The translations under genes and the position numbers were made by a program. A stretch of 64,000 nucleotides of DNA, taken from NCBI RefSeq assembly GCF_018987265.1, contig NZ_CP076853.1, positions 2,976,001-3,040,000 on the forward strand. The letters are read 5' to 3'. The stretch is from Rhizobium sp. WYJ-E13 (lineage in GTDB: Bacteria; Pseudomonadota; Alphaproteobacteria; Rhizobiales; Rhizobiaceae). The notes below the pieces were generated by a model. That model worked only from the letters and a program-made list of their open reading frames with translations. It did not search any database and was not told the origin of the DNA. Of this stretch, positions 57,050 through 64,000 are shown one piece after another (position 1 is the stretch's first letter; each line of letters opens with the position of its first letter).

Positions 57050-57082
57050 TGAAATCTCCAATAGCGATGCGAGTCGAGGCCA

Positions 57083-58078
57083 TTATGCCTTCGAAAGAGC
57101 GCGGGGGCGACGGATCGGATTATAGTCGTTGATCATGTCGCGCGGGCGGTAGGGCTCTTCAAGGAAGGTGCGTTCTTCGGCCGTGAGCTCGATCGCAGCA
57201 GCTTCGATCGCGGCAACGACATGCTCGGGGCTCTCCGTGCCGACGATCGGAACCGTGCTGTTGCCGGAACCGATGACCCAGGCCTGGGCGATCTGGCTCG
57301 CCGTCTTGCCGCGCTTGGCAGCGACTTCGTTGACGCGCTTGGCAATCTCCTGGTCGATCTCGTCGCCGAACCAGTCGAGATAGAGGTCATGGGCGATACG
57401 CGGCGCAGAACCGCCACCGGCAAGATAACCGCGGGCGAGCGGCGAGAAGGTGGTAACCGCGATGCCCTCGTCCCTGCAGTAAGGCATCATTTCGCGCTCC
57501 TCCTCGCGGTAGAGCAGCGAATACTGGCACTGCATGTTCACGAACCGCGTCCAGCCGTTCTTGTCGGCGACATGATTCATCTTGGCGAACTGCCAGGAAT
57601 ACATGGTGGAGGCGCCGATATAACGCGCCTTGCCTGACTTCACGATATCGTGGAGCGCGCTCATCGTCTCTTCAACAGGCGTTTCCGGGTCAAAGGCGTG
57701 GATGACGTAGAGATCGACATAGTCAGTCCCCATCTGCTTCAGCGACTTGTCGATCGACGCCATCAGATGCTTGCGCGACAGGCCTTTGTCGTTCGGATCG
57801 TCGCTCATCGGGTAGAAGGCCTTGCTGGCGAGCACCAGCCTTTCGCGGTCCGTCAGCGACAAAAGTGTGCGCGCAACGACCTGCTCGTTGACACCGGTCG
57901 AATACCAGTCCGCCATGTCGAAGAAGTTGATGCCGACATCGAGCGCCTTCTTGAGGATCGGCACCGACTTCTCCTCATCGAGCACCCAACCCTTCCACTT
58001 GGATGTGCCGATACCCATGGTACCAAGGCAAAGCGACGAAACCTTCAGGCCGGTCTGGCCAAAGCGCACATATTCCAC
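57083..58078 (-). CDS. Aldo/keto reductase
   Basis: A 331-aa NADPH-dependent AKR. The catalytic tetrad is visible: Asp and Tyr in NFFDMADWYSTGVNE (near residue 50), Lys in VLASKAFYPM (near 85) and His in DLYVIHAFDPE (near 125). The cofactor end has VPIVGTESPEHVVAAIEA. Family members of this length reduce aldehydes and ketones or oxidise secondary alcohols. It is the first gene after the predicted promoter and LysR box, and it lies 33 bp before the Fae-family gene. Confidence 0.93.
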   Translation of the reverse strand: MEYVRFGQTGLKVSSLCLGTMGIGTSKWKGWVLDEEKSVPILKKALDVGINFFDMADWYSTGVNEQVVARTLLSLTDRERLVLASKAFYPMSDDPNDKGLSRKHLMASIDKSLKQMGTDYVDLYVIHAFDPETPVEETMSALHDIVKSGKARYIGASTMYSWQFAKMNHVADKNGWTRFVNMQCQYSLLYREEEREMMPYCRDEGIAVTTFSPLARGYLAGGGSAPRIAHDLYLDWFGDEIDQEIAKRVNEVAAKRGKTASQIAQAWVIGSGNSTVPIVGTESPEHVVAAIEAAAIELTAEERTFLEEPYRPRDMINDYNPIRRPRALSKA

Positions 58079-58111
58079 AGCAATGTCCTAAAAGTGTTTC
58101 TCCCTGTTAGG

Positions 58112-58140
58112 ACTATGGCGTGGCGACACTATTGTGACAA
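58112..58140 (-). promoter_or_regulatory. Predicted sigma-70 promoter of the AKR-Fae-ALDH operon
   Basis: On the minus strand: -35 TTGTCA (58140-58135), 17-nt spacer, -10 CATAGT (58117-58112). The transcription start would be near 58105, giving a leader of about 27 nt to the AKR start codon. Confidence 0.55.
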
Positions 58141-58160
58141 ATAGGTTTATTCGATGCGAT

Positions 58161-58177
58161 TATCTCAAAATGAGATA
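58161..58177. promoter_or_regulatory. LysR-type operator, perfect ATC-N9-GAT dyad
   Basis: TATCTCAAAATGAGATA is a perfect 7-bp inverted repeat with a 3-bp centre and fits the LysR box ATC-N9-GAT (T-N11-A). Its centre is about 64 bp upstream of the predicted start near 58105, the classic recognition-site position. The regulator is probably the operon's own LysR (54098-55093). Confidence 0.65.
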
Positions 58178-58449
58178 TCGCGCCACAGGTGCCTGCGCCA
58201 TGGGCTTCCCTTGCTGCGACGCCTCGGCACGCCATGGAAGTCGTGACAAGGTCCGATGGATTCTCATCCGTTTGCGTGCCATCTGCAGCGTTATTGTTGC
58301 GGAAGTCATCAGGACAAGTTTCGAAGCCATTTACACAGAAACGGACCTGCCGCTTCGTATGGCCGGACCAAAACCTAAGTATAGTTATGTGGACAAGCTC
58401 TTCGATCTATCTTCAAGTCGTAGCTCGGAACCGACCTGACCATTCACGG
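58178..58449. other. Intergenic stretch, no feature resolved
   Basis: Between the LysR box and the candidate small RNA. Short open frames exist but have no ribosome site or family features. A promoter for the RNA should lie here; TATAGT near 58380 is a weak -10 candidate without a clear -35. Confidence 0.35.
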
Positions 58450-58569
58450 TTTCAAGCTGGTGGCACCGCCCCTTGCCACCTCTAGGGCAGGCGTTCCCCT
58501 CCGCCAAAGCCCCGCGGATCCTCCCATCCGCCATAGACCGTCCCGCCGCCCGGGACGGTCTTTCCTTTT
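58450..58569 (+). ncRNA. Candidate trans-acting small RNA with C-rich anti-Shine-Dalgarno loops
   Basis: Four successive hairpins: GGTGGCA/TGCCACC with loop CCGCCCCT (58459-58480); GGCG/CGCC with loop TTCCCCTC (58490-58505), extended by an outer GGGC/GCCC; GCGGAT/ATCCGC with loop CCTCCC (58514-58531); and a terminator stem (58535-58561). Three loops expose C-rich sequence complementary to ribosome-binding sites, as in alphaproteobacterial CUCCUCCC-loop RNAs. No coding gene explains the terminator. The 5' end is not known. Confidence 0.68.
58535..58569 (+). terminator. Rho-independent terminator of the candidate small RNA
   Basis: AGACCGTCCCG (58535-58545) pairs perfectly with CGGGACGGTCT (58551-58561) around CCGCC, followed by TTCCTTTT. 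Clear intrinsic terminator on the plus strand. Confidence 0.82.
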
Positions 58570-58693
58570 GGTTCACCGGCCTTATTCGCCCTTTACTTCC
58601 AACACTTTTGTATAGCTTTGCGCGGCCAAACACCGCATTAAGCTACGCAGAGTTAACCGGTGTGAATAAAGACCGGAGCCACAGCGAGGGGGC

Positions 58694-60283
58694 ATGGGAC
58701 CATCTGTATTGCTGAAACTGATCAACCGGCGAGGAAAACCTTCGCATGAAATCACGCTTGGCCTGATCGCACTGGTTCTTGGCGCCGCCGTATTCTACGT
58801 CGATACCTTCACCGAGATCCAAAGCGCCATCGCGGTTCTCTATGTGATCGTGCTGCTGCTGGCCGCAGAAATGCTGACGAGGATCGGAACAGCGCTGCTT
58901 GCGGTGATCTGCGCCGCTCTAACACTTTTTGCCTATCTCTATTCGCACGGCTTGGTGGAAGATGTTCCGGCGCAGTTGCGCTTTGCGGTTTCTCTGGCCG
59001 CGATTACCATCACCTGTGCCCTCATTCTCCGGAACGAAACCGCGCGCGCCGGGCTTATCGAGGCCAACCTGCATCTTCGCGACAGCGAGACCCGCTTCCG
59101 CTATATTTTCGAGCATAGCCGCATTGCGCTCTGGGAGCGCGATTATTCCGGAGTGCGCGCCTTCCTGATGTCCTTGAAGGCGGAAGGTGTGAGCGACCTC
59201 AAGGACTACTATCGAACGAATCCCGGTATCATCGCCACCTGCACGGGCCTCATCCGCACCATCGCCTTCAACGATGCGGCCCTGGAGCTGCTCGGCCATG
59301 TCGCCGACGGCCTGCCATCGCGCACGATGCGCCGTTACATCGCCCCTGACGACGATACTTTTCTGGAGCTGATGAATGCCATCTTTCGCGGAGAGCGGCA
59401 TTTCGAGGGCAAGGGCAACCTGGTCACTGAAAACGGCGAGACCCGGCTCGTCATCATGAGCATGAGCTTTCCCGAGGATCCCGCCGCCTTCAACCGCGTG
59501 GTGGTCGGCATGGTGGATATCACCCAGCGGGAAATGATGCAGAAGGCCCTGCGTGAAGCACAGGACGAGCTTGCCCGCGCTTCACGCGCAGCAACCGTCG
59601 GCACGCTTTCCGCCTCCCTCGCCCATGAACTCAACCAGCCGCTTGGCGCCATTGTCGTCAATGCACAGACGCTGCTTCGCTGGCTGAACCGCGAACCGCC
59701 AGATCTTGCCGCCGTGCGCCGCTCGGCCGAGCGCATTATCCGCGACAGCCAGCGCGCAAGCGAAATCATCCACAACACCCGCTCCATGCTGTCCCATACC
59801 GACCGCACGCCTGAATATGTCGATCTCGAAGCGCTGATCGAGGAAACCCGCGCCTTGATGGAGCACGACTTCCAGCGAGACATGGTGAGCTTCGAGCTCG
59901 ACCCGGCCGAAAAGCCGCCCGCGGTGAAAGCGATCCGGATCGAGCTGCAGCAGGTGCTGATCAATCTCGTTACCAACGCCATACAGGCCATGCAGGAAAC
60001 AGCAATCGACCAGCGCAAGATTCTGATCTCGCTCGCCAGGAAGGATGATATATTCGTGACGCTCTCCGTCAGGGATTTCGGCCCCGGCATCAGCGAGGAG
60101 GCCATGGCGAAGCTCTTCACCCCCTTCTTCACGACCAAGCCCGCCGGGATGGGCATGGGGCTCTCCATCTGCCGCAGCACGCTGGAAGCCAGAGGCGGCC
60201 AGCTCACCGCCGGTAACCATCCTGAGGGCGGCGCCATCTTCGAAATGATCATACCGATTGAGGACGACCATGACCGACACTAA
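58694..60283 (+). CDS. Membrane-bound PAS sensor histidine kinase
   Basis: A 529-aa sensor. Four hydrophobic segments at about residues 20-38, 45-62, 63-84 and 93-112 form a membrane domain with almost no periplasmic loop. A PAS-like region follows (about 128-275, starting SETRFRYIFEHSRIALWERDY). The dimerisation helix has SLAHELNQPLGAIVVNAQ with phospho-acceptor His311, and the ATPase domain has LVTNAIQAM (N box), RDFGPGISEEAM (G1) and TTKPAGMGMGLSICR (G2). The HELNQPL form belongs to the FixL/DctB-type kinases. It overlaps the response-regulator gene by 14 bp. Confidence 0.93.
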   Translation: MGPSVLLKLINRRGKPSHEITLGLIALVLGAAVFYVDTFTEIQSAIAVLYVIVLLLAAEMLTRIGTALLAVICAALTLFAYLYSHGLVEDVPAQLRFAVSLAAITITCALILRNETARAGLIEANLHLRDSETRFRYIFEHSRIALWERDYSGVRAFLMSLKAEGVSDLKDYYRTNPGIIATCTGLIRTIAFNDAALELLGHVADGLPSRTMRRYIAPDDDTFLELMNAIFRGERHFEGKGNLVTENGETRLVIMSMSFPEDPAAFNRVVVGMVDITQREMMQKALREAQDELARASRAATVGTLSASLAHELNQPLGAIVVNAQTLLRWLNREPPDLAAVRRSAERIIRDSQRASEIIHNTRSMLSHTDRTPEYVDLEALIEETRALMEHDFQRDMVSFELDPAEKPPAVKAIRIELQQVLINLVTNAIQAMQETAIDQRKILISLARKDDIFVTLSVRDFGPGISEEAMAKLFTPFFTTKPAGMGMGLSICRSTLEARGGQLTAGNHPEGGAIFEMIIPIEDDHDRH

Positions 60284-60917
60284 TGCCGCATCGAAGGCAG
60301 CCGCTCAGTCCGCATTGCCGATCGTCTATGTCGTCGATGATGACGAATCTATCCGCGAGTCGCTGGTCGATCTCTTTCGGTCGATCCAGATGGAAGCCTC
60401 CTCCTTCGCCACGACGACAGCTTTTCTCGACAAGGCCGATCTGCACCGGCCCGGTTGTATCCTTCTCGATGTGCGCCTGCCCGGTCTCAGCGGCCTGGAT
60501 TTTCAGCTTCATCTCGAACGGATCGGCAGCAGGATGCCGATCGTCTTCATGACCGGCTTCGGTGATATTCCGATGAGCGTGCGCGCCATGAAGGCCGGCG
60601 CCGTCGACTTCCTGACCAAACCCTTCCGCGATCAGGATATTCTCGACGCCGTTGGCGTCGCGATCGAAAAGGACATGGCTCGCCGGCGAGAGATGGCCGC
60701 GAGCGACGCCGTTGCCTCGCTGGTCGATACGCTGACCCCTCGCGAGCGGGAAGTGATGGCTGCCGTCGTCAAGGGCTTGATGAACAAGCAGATCGCTTAC
60801 GATCTCGGCATCAGCGAAATCACCGTAAAGCTGCATCGCGGCAATGTGATGCGCAAGATGCAGGTCCGCTCAGTAGCCGACCTGGTGCGCAAGTCCGAGA
60901 TGCTGGAAGGCAGATAG
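60270..60917 (+). CDS. FixJ/NarL-type response regulator
   Basis: A 215-aa regulator. Receiver domain: YVVDDDESIRESL, phospho-acceptor Asp in CILLDVRLPGLSG, conserved Thr in FMTGFGDIPMS and Lys in FLTKPFRDQDI. The output domain is a LuxR-type HTH: LTPREREVMAAVVKGLMNKQIA then ISEITVKLHRGNVMRKM. The start MTDTNAASKAA lies inside the kinase gene behind GAGGACG. It is the cognate partner of the kinase; target genes are unknown. Confidence 0.94.
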   Translation: MTDTNAASKAAAQSALPIVYVVDDDESIRESLVDLFRSIQMEASSFATTTAFLDKADLHRPGCILLDVRLPGLSGLDFQLHLERIGSRMPIVFMTGFGDIPMSVRAMKAGAVDFLTKPFRDQDILDAVGVAIEKDMARRREMAASDAVASLVDTLTPREREVMAAVVKGLMNKQIAYDLGISEITVKLHRGNVMRKMQVRSVADLVRKSEMLEGR

Positions 60918-61009
60918 CGGAACCTAGACCCTTGTATGATACCGCGAGACAATCCCGAGCCCCATAATGAAACCCAGGTAATACAAGAATAAGCAAGGCT
61001 ACCAATCTC

Positions 61010-61378
61010 GTGTCACATACATCCACAATCGCGGTCGTTGACGACGACCAGGCCATTCGGGAGGCGCTCGATGATCTGATCCACTCCTGCGGCTACCAGA
61101 GCAAGCTTTTTGCCTCTGCGGAAGAATTTCTGGCCTTTGACGACAGAGCGGCGATCGACTGCATGCTGGTTGACGTCAAGATGCCGGGCCTCAGCGGCAT
61201 CGAACTGCAGGAAATCCTCAACGGCGAACCTGAAAAGCCGCCGATGATCTTCATGACATCCTATCGCGACGAACGAACCCGCACGGCCGCCATGGAAGGC
61301 GGTGCCCTGGCCTTTCTCGGCAAGCCGGTTGAGTTCGATTCCCTCATCAATTACCTGGAAATGGCTTTGAAGCCGTAA
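61010..61378 (+). CDS. Stand-alone response-regulator receiver protein
   Basis: A 122-aa single-domain receiver with GTG start: AVVDDDQAIREALDDLI, acceptor Asp in CMLVDVKMPGLSGIELQ, Thr in FMTSYRDERTRT and Lys in FLGKPVEFDSL. It has no output domain, so it likely serves as a phosphate sink or competes with the FixJ-like regulator for the kinase. It starts 92 bp after that gene on the same strand and probably belongs to the same system. Confidence 0.9.
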   Translation: MSHTSTIAVVDDDQAIREALDDLIHSCGYQSKLFASAEEFLAFDDRAAIDCMLVDVKMPGLSGIELQEILNGEPEKPPMIFMTSYRDERTRTAAMEGGALAFLGKPVEFDSLINYLEMALKP

Positions 61379-61526
61379 GGCTCCACTGCGTCTCATGCCG
61401 GAGTATTATTTCCGTGTCTAGGTTATTTCAAATTATACACCTATGTATAATTCAATGCTAAAATAAAAAAAGTAATATATACCTTGTTATATCCAGTTCA
61501 CTGGATAGAAAAACGAGGTGAACGCC
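61379..61526. promoter_or_regulatory. AT-rich intergenic island with two perfect dyads
   Basis: Dyad 1: AATTATACA (61431-61439), CCTA, TGTATAATT (61444-61452). Dyad 2: TATCCAG (61490-61496), TTCA, CTGGATA (61501-61507), just upstream of a GAGGTG ribosome site. Base composition is far more AT-rich than the neighbours, suggesting a promoter/operator region or transferred DNA. Confidence 0.5.
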
Positions 61527-61733
61527 ATGATAAAGCTCAAGCGTCCGATATTTATCAGCGTCGGGAAGAACATCCTGATGGATGTGATCTTCTCCAACAT
61601 CATGACCGGTGCGAATTACAAGTTCCATTGTGCGCTTCTGCGTCTGGAACCGGAAAATCCGATCTATGAATACCTGCCGGTCCGCATTGCCGCGCATCGC
61701 CGCCCGGAAGACATAAGCGGGGCGCATTTCTAA
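61527..61733 (+). CDS. Small hypothetical protein, 68 aa
   Basis: The ATG at 61527 (MIKLKRPIFISVGKNILMDV) has GAGGTG 7 nt upstream; a GTG at 61518 is an alternative start. The sequence is mixed, with a single Cys and a basic middle (RIAAHRRPEDISGAHF at the end). The same frame continues after its TAA as a 43-codon stretch resembling part of a LuxR ligand domain, so this could be the front of a broken gene rather than an independent one. I do not recognise it. Confidence 0.4.
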   Translation: MIKLKRPIFISVGKNILMDVIFSNIMTGANYKFHCALLRLEPENPIYEYLPVRIAAHRRPEDISGAHF

Positions 61734-61865
61734 TCCCCGTCTGGCGCTGACAGCTTTCCGCAAGCCGACAAGCTCGGCTTGCGCACCGACATCATCGCCG
61801 GTAACTGGCCGCAGGAACTGATCGACCGCTATGATGAATCCGACCTTTTCCGACGAAGCGGGTAG
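61734..61865 (+). pseudogene. Possible fragment of a LuxR-type autoinducer-binding domain
   Basis: In frame after the TAA of the small ORF, 43 codons read ...ADKLGLRTDIIAGNW, then PQELIDRYDESDLFRRSG, then stop. The N-W-P-x-E-L-I-x-R-Y-D pattern resembles the centre of the AHL-binding domain of LuxR-family regulators. There is no start codon context, the flanking parts are missing, and no HTH domain follows. The similarity is by eye and short. Confidence 0.35.
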
Positions 61866-61868
61866 ACG

Positions 61869-62261
61869 TCATGCGGGTGAAACAGGCATCACCTCGATTA
61901 GGACCCATTTGTCACGATTTTCGTCGTATACCGTCTGAGACGGCTCCAATCCCTGTTTGTCGTCGAAGCAACCGAGTGCCACCGCTGTGAGCCCAGGCCG
62001 GAATTCGGGTTTCCAGAAAACCGTGGTGCCGCAAGCCGGACAAAAGTAAAATTCCAGCGATCTGCCACTGTCTCCGATCCGGCGATAGACGGCGGCCTTG
62101 CCAGTTTCTTCGGTTGCCTCAGCGGCAAAAAAGACCGCGACTCCGAAGCTCGATCCGGTCCGGCGCTGACATGCGTTGCAATGACAGACCGATACCTTTC
62201 GAGGGCGGCCATGTGCTATGAGTGCGAGGGCGCCGCATGAACATGAGGCTTTTCTCTTCAT
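61869..62261 (-). CDS. CENP-V/GFA domain zinc-binding protein
   Basis: A 130-aa protein starting MKRKASCSCGALALIAHG behind GAGGAGA. Zinc ligands are placed as in the GFA fold: CSCG (residues 7-10), CHCNACQRRTGSSFGV (near 26) and FYFCPACGTTVFW (near 73). Members are often annotated as glutathione-dependent formaldehyde-activating, but that activity is disputed for the family, so only the fold is claimed. Its leader contains a copy of the dispersed hairpin repeat. It follows uxuA on the same strand, 78 bp downstream. Confidence 0.88.
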   Translation of the reverse strand: MKRKASCSCGALALIAHGRPRKVSVCHCNACQRRTGSSFGVAVFFAAEATEETGKAAVYRRIGDSGRSLEFYFCPACGTTVFWKPEFRPGLTAVALGCFDDKQGLEPSQTVYDENRDKWVLIEVMPVSPA

Positions 62262-62280
62262 CGACGGGGTCTCCTCTTTT

Positions 62281-62340
62281 TCGCAAGGTCCAGCAAAACT
62301 GTACAGCCGTTTTGCTGGCATTGCATAAAAGCAGAGAAAT
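62281..62340. repeat. Dispersed intergenic hairpin repeat, copy C
   Basis: CCAGCAAAAC (62290-62299) pairs with GTTTTGCTGG (62309-62318), with an outer GCAA (62283-62286) and TTGC (62321-62324). It aligns with copy B around GTACAGC and TTTTGCTGG. It lies between uxuA and the GFA gene, so in this copy it is intercistronic or 5' leader. Confidence 0.7.
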
Positions 62341-63527
62341 CAGGTCGGCGGCGCATCAAGCGCATGCAGAATGCCGCGCAGTTCGGCGAGACCGCGAAGA
62401 CGGCCGATTGCCGGATAGCCGGGTGTGACATTCTTCTGCAGGTCGTCGAGCATGCGGTGGCCATGATCCGAGCGGAACACGATCGACTGATCGGCGCGGC
62501 GGCGGCGGTCCTCGGCAACCAGCTCCTTCAGTACGGCAACCATGTTCACATCGCCTTCGAGATGCGCACTTTCATGGAAGGTGCGGCCATCGCCCTCGCG
62601 GGTCGTGGCGCGCAGATGGGCGAAATAGATACGCGAGGCAAAGCGACGGGCAATTGCCGGCAGGTCGTTGTCGGCGCGCACGCCTAGACTGCCGGTGCAG
62701 TAGCACATGCCGTTGGCCGCAGCCGGCACGGCATCGAAAAGCGCTGCATAATCCTCAGCCGTCGAAGCGATGCGCGGCAGGCCGAACAGCGAGCGCGGCG
62801 GATCGTCAGGGTGCAGCGTCAGCTTTACGCCGCGCGCTTCCGCAGCCGGCACGACAGCTTCCAGGAACTCGATGAGATGCTGGCGAAGCTTCTTCGCATC
62901 GATGCCCTGGTAGGCGACGAGCTTCTCGCGGAACGCCGGGATGGTCAACGGCTCGGTCGTCGAGCCGGGCAGAGCCGAGGTGATGATGCGGGTAATTTCG
63001 GCGATTTCCGCTTCGGTCATACTTTCATAGACGGTCTTGGCTCGCGCCTTGTCTTCGTCGGAATATTCCTCGGCTGCACCCGGGCGCTGTAGGACGAACA
63101 GCTCGAAGGCGGCAAAGCGCTCATGATCGAAGCGCATGGCGGTTGCGCCGGTCGGCGTGACATAGTCGAGGTCGGTGCGCGTCCAGTCGACCACTGGCAT
63201 GAAGTTGTAGCAGACGATCGGGATGCCGCAGGCAGCGACAGCTTCGAGGCTGGCGACCCAGGCTTCGATTTCAGCCTTGGCCTGCCCGCCCTTGCGCTTG
63301 ACGGCATCGGGGATCGGGATGCTTTCGACGACGCTCCAGGTCAGTTGAGAGCGGCCGGCAGGCGTCGTTTCGATCAGCGACTGGCGCTCGCGCACCTCCG
63401 CCTCGGTCCATACGCGACCGATCGGCACCTGATGCAACGACGAAACGATATTCGTCGCACCGGTTTGGCGCACCTCGTCCAGCGTGACCGGCGCCTCCGG
63501 CCCGAACCATCTCCAACCTTGCCGCAT
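62340..63527 (-). CDS. uxuA: Mannonate dehydratase
   Basis: A 395-aa metalloenzyme that dehydrates D-mannonate to 2-keto-3-deoxygluconate in hexuronate breakdown. UxuA landmarks are MRQGWRWFGPEAPVTLDEVRQ, SLHQVPIGRVWTEAEV, CYNFMPVVDWTRTDL, KLTLHPDDPPRSLFGLPRI, CYCTGSLGVRADNDLP and FRSDHGHRMLDD. The length matches the family. GGGAGAG lies upstream of the ATG. It is directly preceded on the same strand by a GntR/FCD-type regulator gene (34-bp gap), the usual arrangement for uxu control in response to hexuronates. Confidence 0.95.
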   Translation of the reverse strand: MRQGWRWFGPEAPVTLDEVRQTGATNIVSSLHQVPIGRVWTEAEVRERQSLIETTPAGRSQLTWSVVESIPIPDAVKRKGGQAKAEIEAWVASLEAVAACGIPIVCYNFMPVVDWTRTDLDYVTPTGATAMRFDHERFAAFELFVLQRPGAAEEYSDEDKARAKTVYESMTEAEIAEITRIITSALPGSTTEPLTIPAFREKLVAYQGIDAKKLRQHLIEFLEAVVPAAEARGVKLTLHPDDPPRSLFGLPRIASTAEDYAALFDAVPAAANGMCYCTGSLGVRADNDLPAIARRFASRIYFAHLRATTREGDGRTFHESAHLEGDVNMVAVLKELVAEDRRRRADQSIVFRSDHGHRMLDDLQKNVTPGYPAIGRLRGLAELRGILHALDAPPT

Positions 63528-63561
63528 TTCGTTTCTCTCCCTTGGTCTATCGTTCGTTTTC

Positions 63562-64000
63562 TCAGCAGAAATAGTCAGGGAACTGCGATCGCAGTTCCGC
63601 CACGTCGGGTATAACGGCGCTCAAGTGATGAATCATGGCTTCCCGCGCCGCTGCGATATCATGCGCCGCGATGGCGTCGCGGATCTCCATGTGTTCGCGC
63701 ACGACGTTGTCCATGCGGCCAAGCACTGGCAGCGTCAGGCGCCGCGCTCGGTCGATCTGCACCTTCACCGTCTTCAGAATTGTCCAGATACCAGGATAAC
63801 CGGCAATCTGCGTGATCGCCTCGTGGAAGGCTTCGTCCTCTTCGTGGAAGCTTGAGGCATTGCCAAGTGCGGCATGGGTCTTCTGCCGGGCGATAATCAC
63901 ATCGAGGCGCGCAATGTCAGCCTCCGTCGCAATACTTGCCGCCATCTCGACCGTCGTTCCCTCGAGCGCCTTGCGCACGACGACGGCCTCCGGAATCGCA
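63562..64000 (-). CDS. GntR family regulator, FCD effector domain (5' part outside window)
   Basis: The open frame runs off the right edge; the C-terminal 145 residues are visible. They form an all-helical FCD domain: ALGNASSFHEEDEAFHEAITQIAGYPGIW (about the middle), then REHMEIRDAIAAHDIAAAREAMIHHL with the metal/ligand histidines. The N-terminal winged helix is outside. It lies 34 bp upstream of uxuA, so it probably regulates mannonate or hexuronate use (UxuR/ExuR-like role, inferred). Confidence 0.88.
   Translation of the reverse strand, partial: AIPEAVVVRKALEGTTVEMAASIATEADIARLDVIIARQKTHAALGNASSFHEEDEAFHEAITQIAGYPGIWTILKTVKVQIDRARRLTLPVLGRMDNVVREHMEIRDAIAAHDIAAAREAMIHHLSAVIPDVAELRSQFPDYFC

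Noticed and set aside
58134..58715. Three short overlapping open frames between the AKR and kinase genes
   Set aside because: No ribosome sites or protein motifs; the region is better explained by the LysR box, the candidate small RNA and its terminator.
60930..61000. CTTGTAT and ATACAAG inverted repeat between the two response-regulator genes
   Set aside because: The arms are only 7 bp and nearly 50 bp apart; too weak to call an operator or terminator.

Overview
The window looks like a GC-rich alphaproteobacterium of the Rhizobiaceae (Rhizobium/Agrobacterium type). The reasons are codon use, the many family-5 (Dpp/Opp-type) ABC transporters, the LacI/LysR-controlled sugar and acid-sugar catabolic operons, and three copies of a dispersed intergenic hairpin repeat of a kind I remember as common in Rhizobium genomes. 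Species, and whether this is chromosome or a large plasmid, cannot be decided from the sequence. No rRNA, tRNA, CRISPR array or replication origin was seen.

Region 1 (1-17.6 kb) is an export cluster. A degenerate alpha/beta hydrolase, a periplasmic adaptor and an RND pump run on the minus strand away from a LysR regulator. Two SDR oxidoreductases follow, with a second divergent LysR of the same subfamily. Then come two small hypothetical genes, a 3-methyladenine DNA glycosylase, a marR-emrA-emrB operon and a second adaptor/RND pair.

Region 2 (17.7-20.4 kb) holds housekeeping-like genes: a PPP-family phosphatase, an SfnB-like flavin oxidoreductase and a cysteine-rich Rrf2 regulator.

Region 3 (20.5-42.5 kb) is carbohydrate uptake and breakdown. 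A LacI regulator sits beside an SDR, a hydroxypyruvate-isomerase-like TIM barrel and a plus-strand operon: binding protein, GHL6-like glycosidase, two permeases, fused double ATPase, second TIM barrel, tartronate-semialdehyde-reductase-like enzyme and GH42 beta-galactosidase. Neither glycosidase has a signal peptide, so hydrolysis should be cytoplasmic. A second Dpp-type transporter with its own LacI and a carboxymuconolactone-decarboxylase-like protein runs back towards it.

Region 4 (42.6-58.1 kb) starts with a cupin gene whose stop codon was the target of an intact IS630-family element. A long minus-strand run follows, in transcription order: aldo/keto reductase, formaldehyde-activating-enzyme (Fae) family protein, semialdehyde dehydrogenase, LysR regulator, Dpp-type ABC transporter, second aldehyde dehydrogenase, enolase-superfamily dehydratase and GMC alcohol oxidase/dehydrogenase. 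A perfect ATC-N9-GAT LysR box lies about 65 bp upstream of a good predicted promoter at its head. The substrate is unknown; this is the most interesting metabolic system here.

Region 5 (58.1-64 kb) contains a probable small RNA with three C-rich (anti-Shine-Dalgarno) hairpin loops and a strong terminator, a three-gene two-component system (kinase, FixJ-like regulator, lone receiver), an AT-rich island with two perfect dyads, a tiny ORF and a possible LuxR remnant, a CENP-V/GFA zinc protein, mannonate dehydratase (uxuA) and the C-terminal part of a GntR/FCD regulator.
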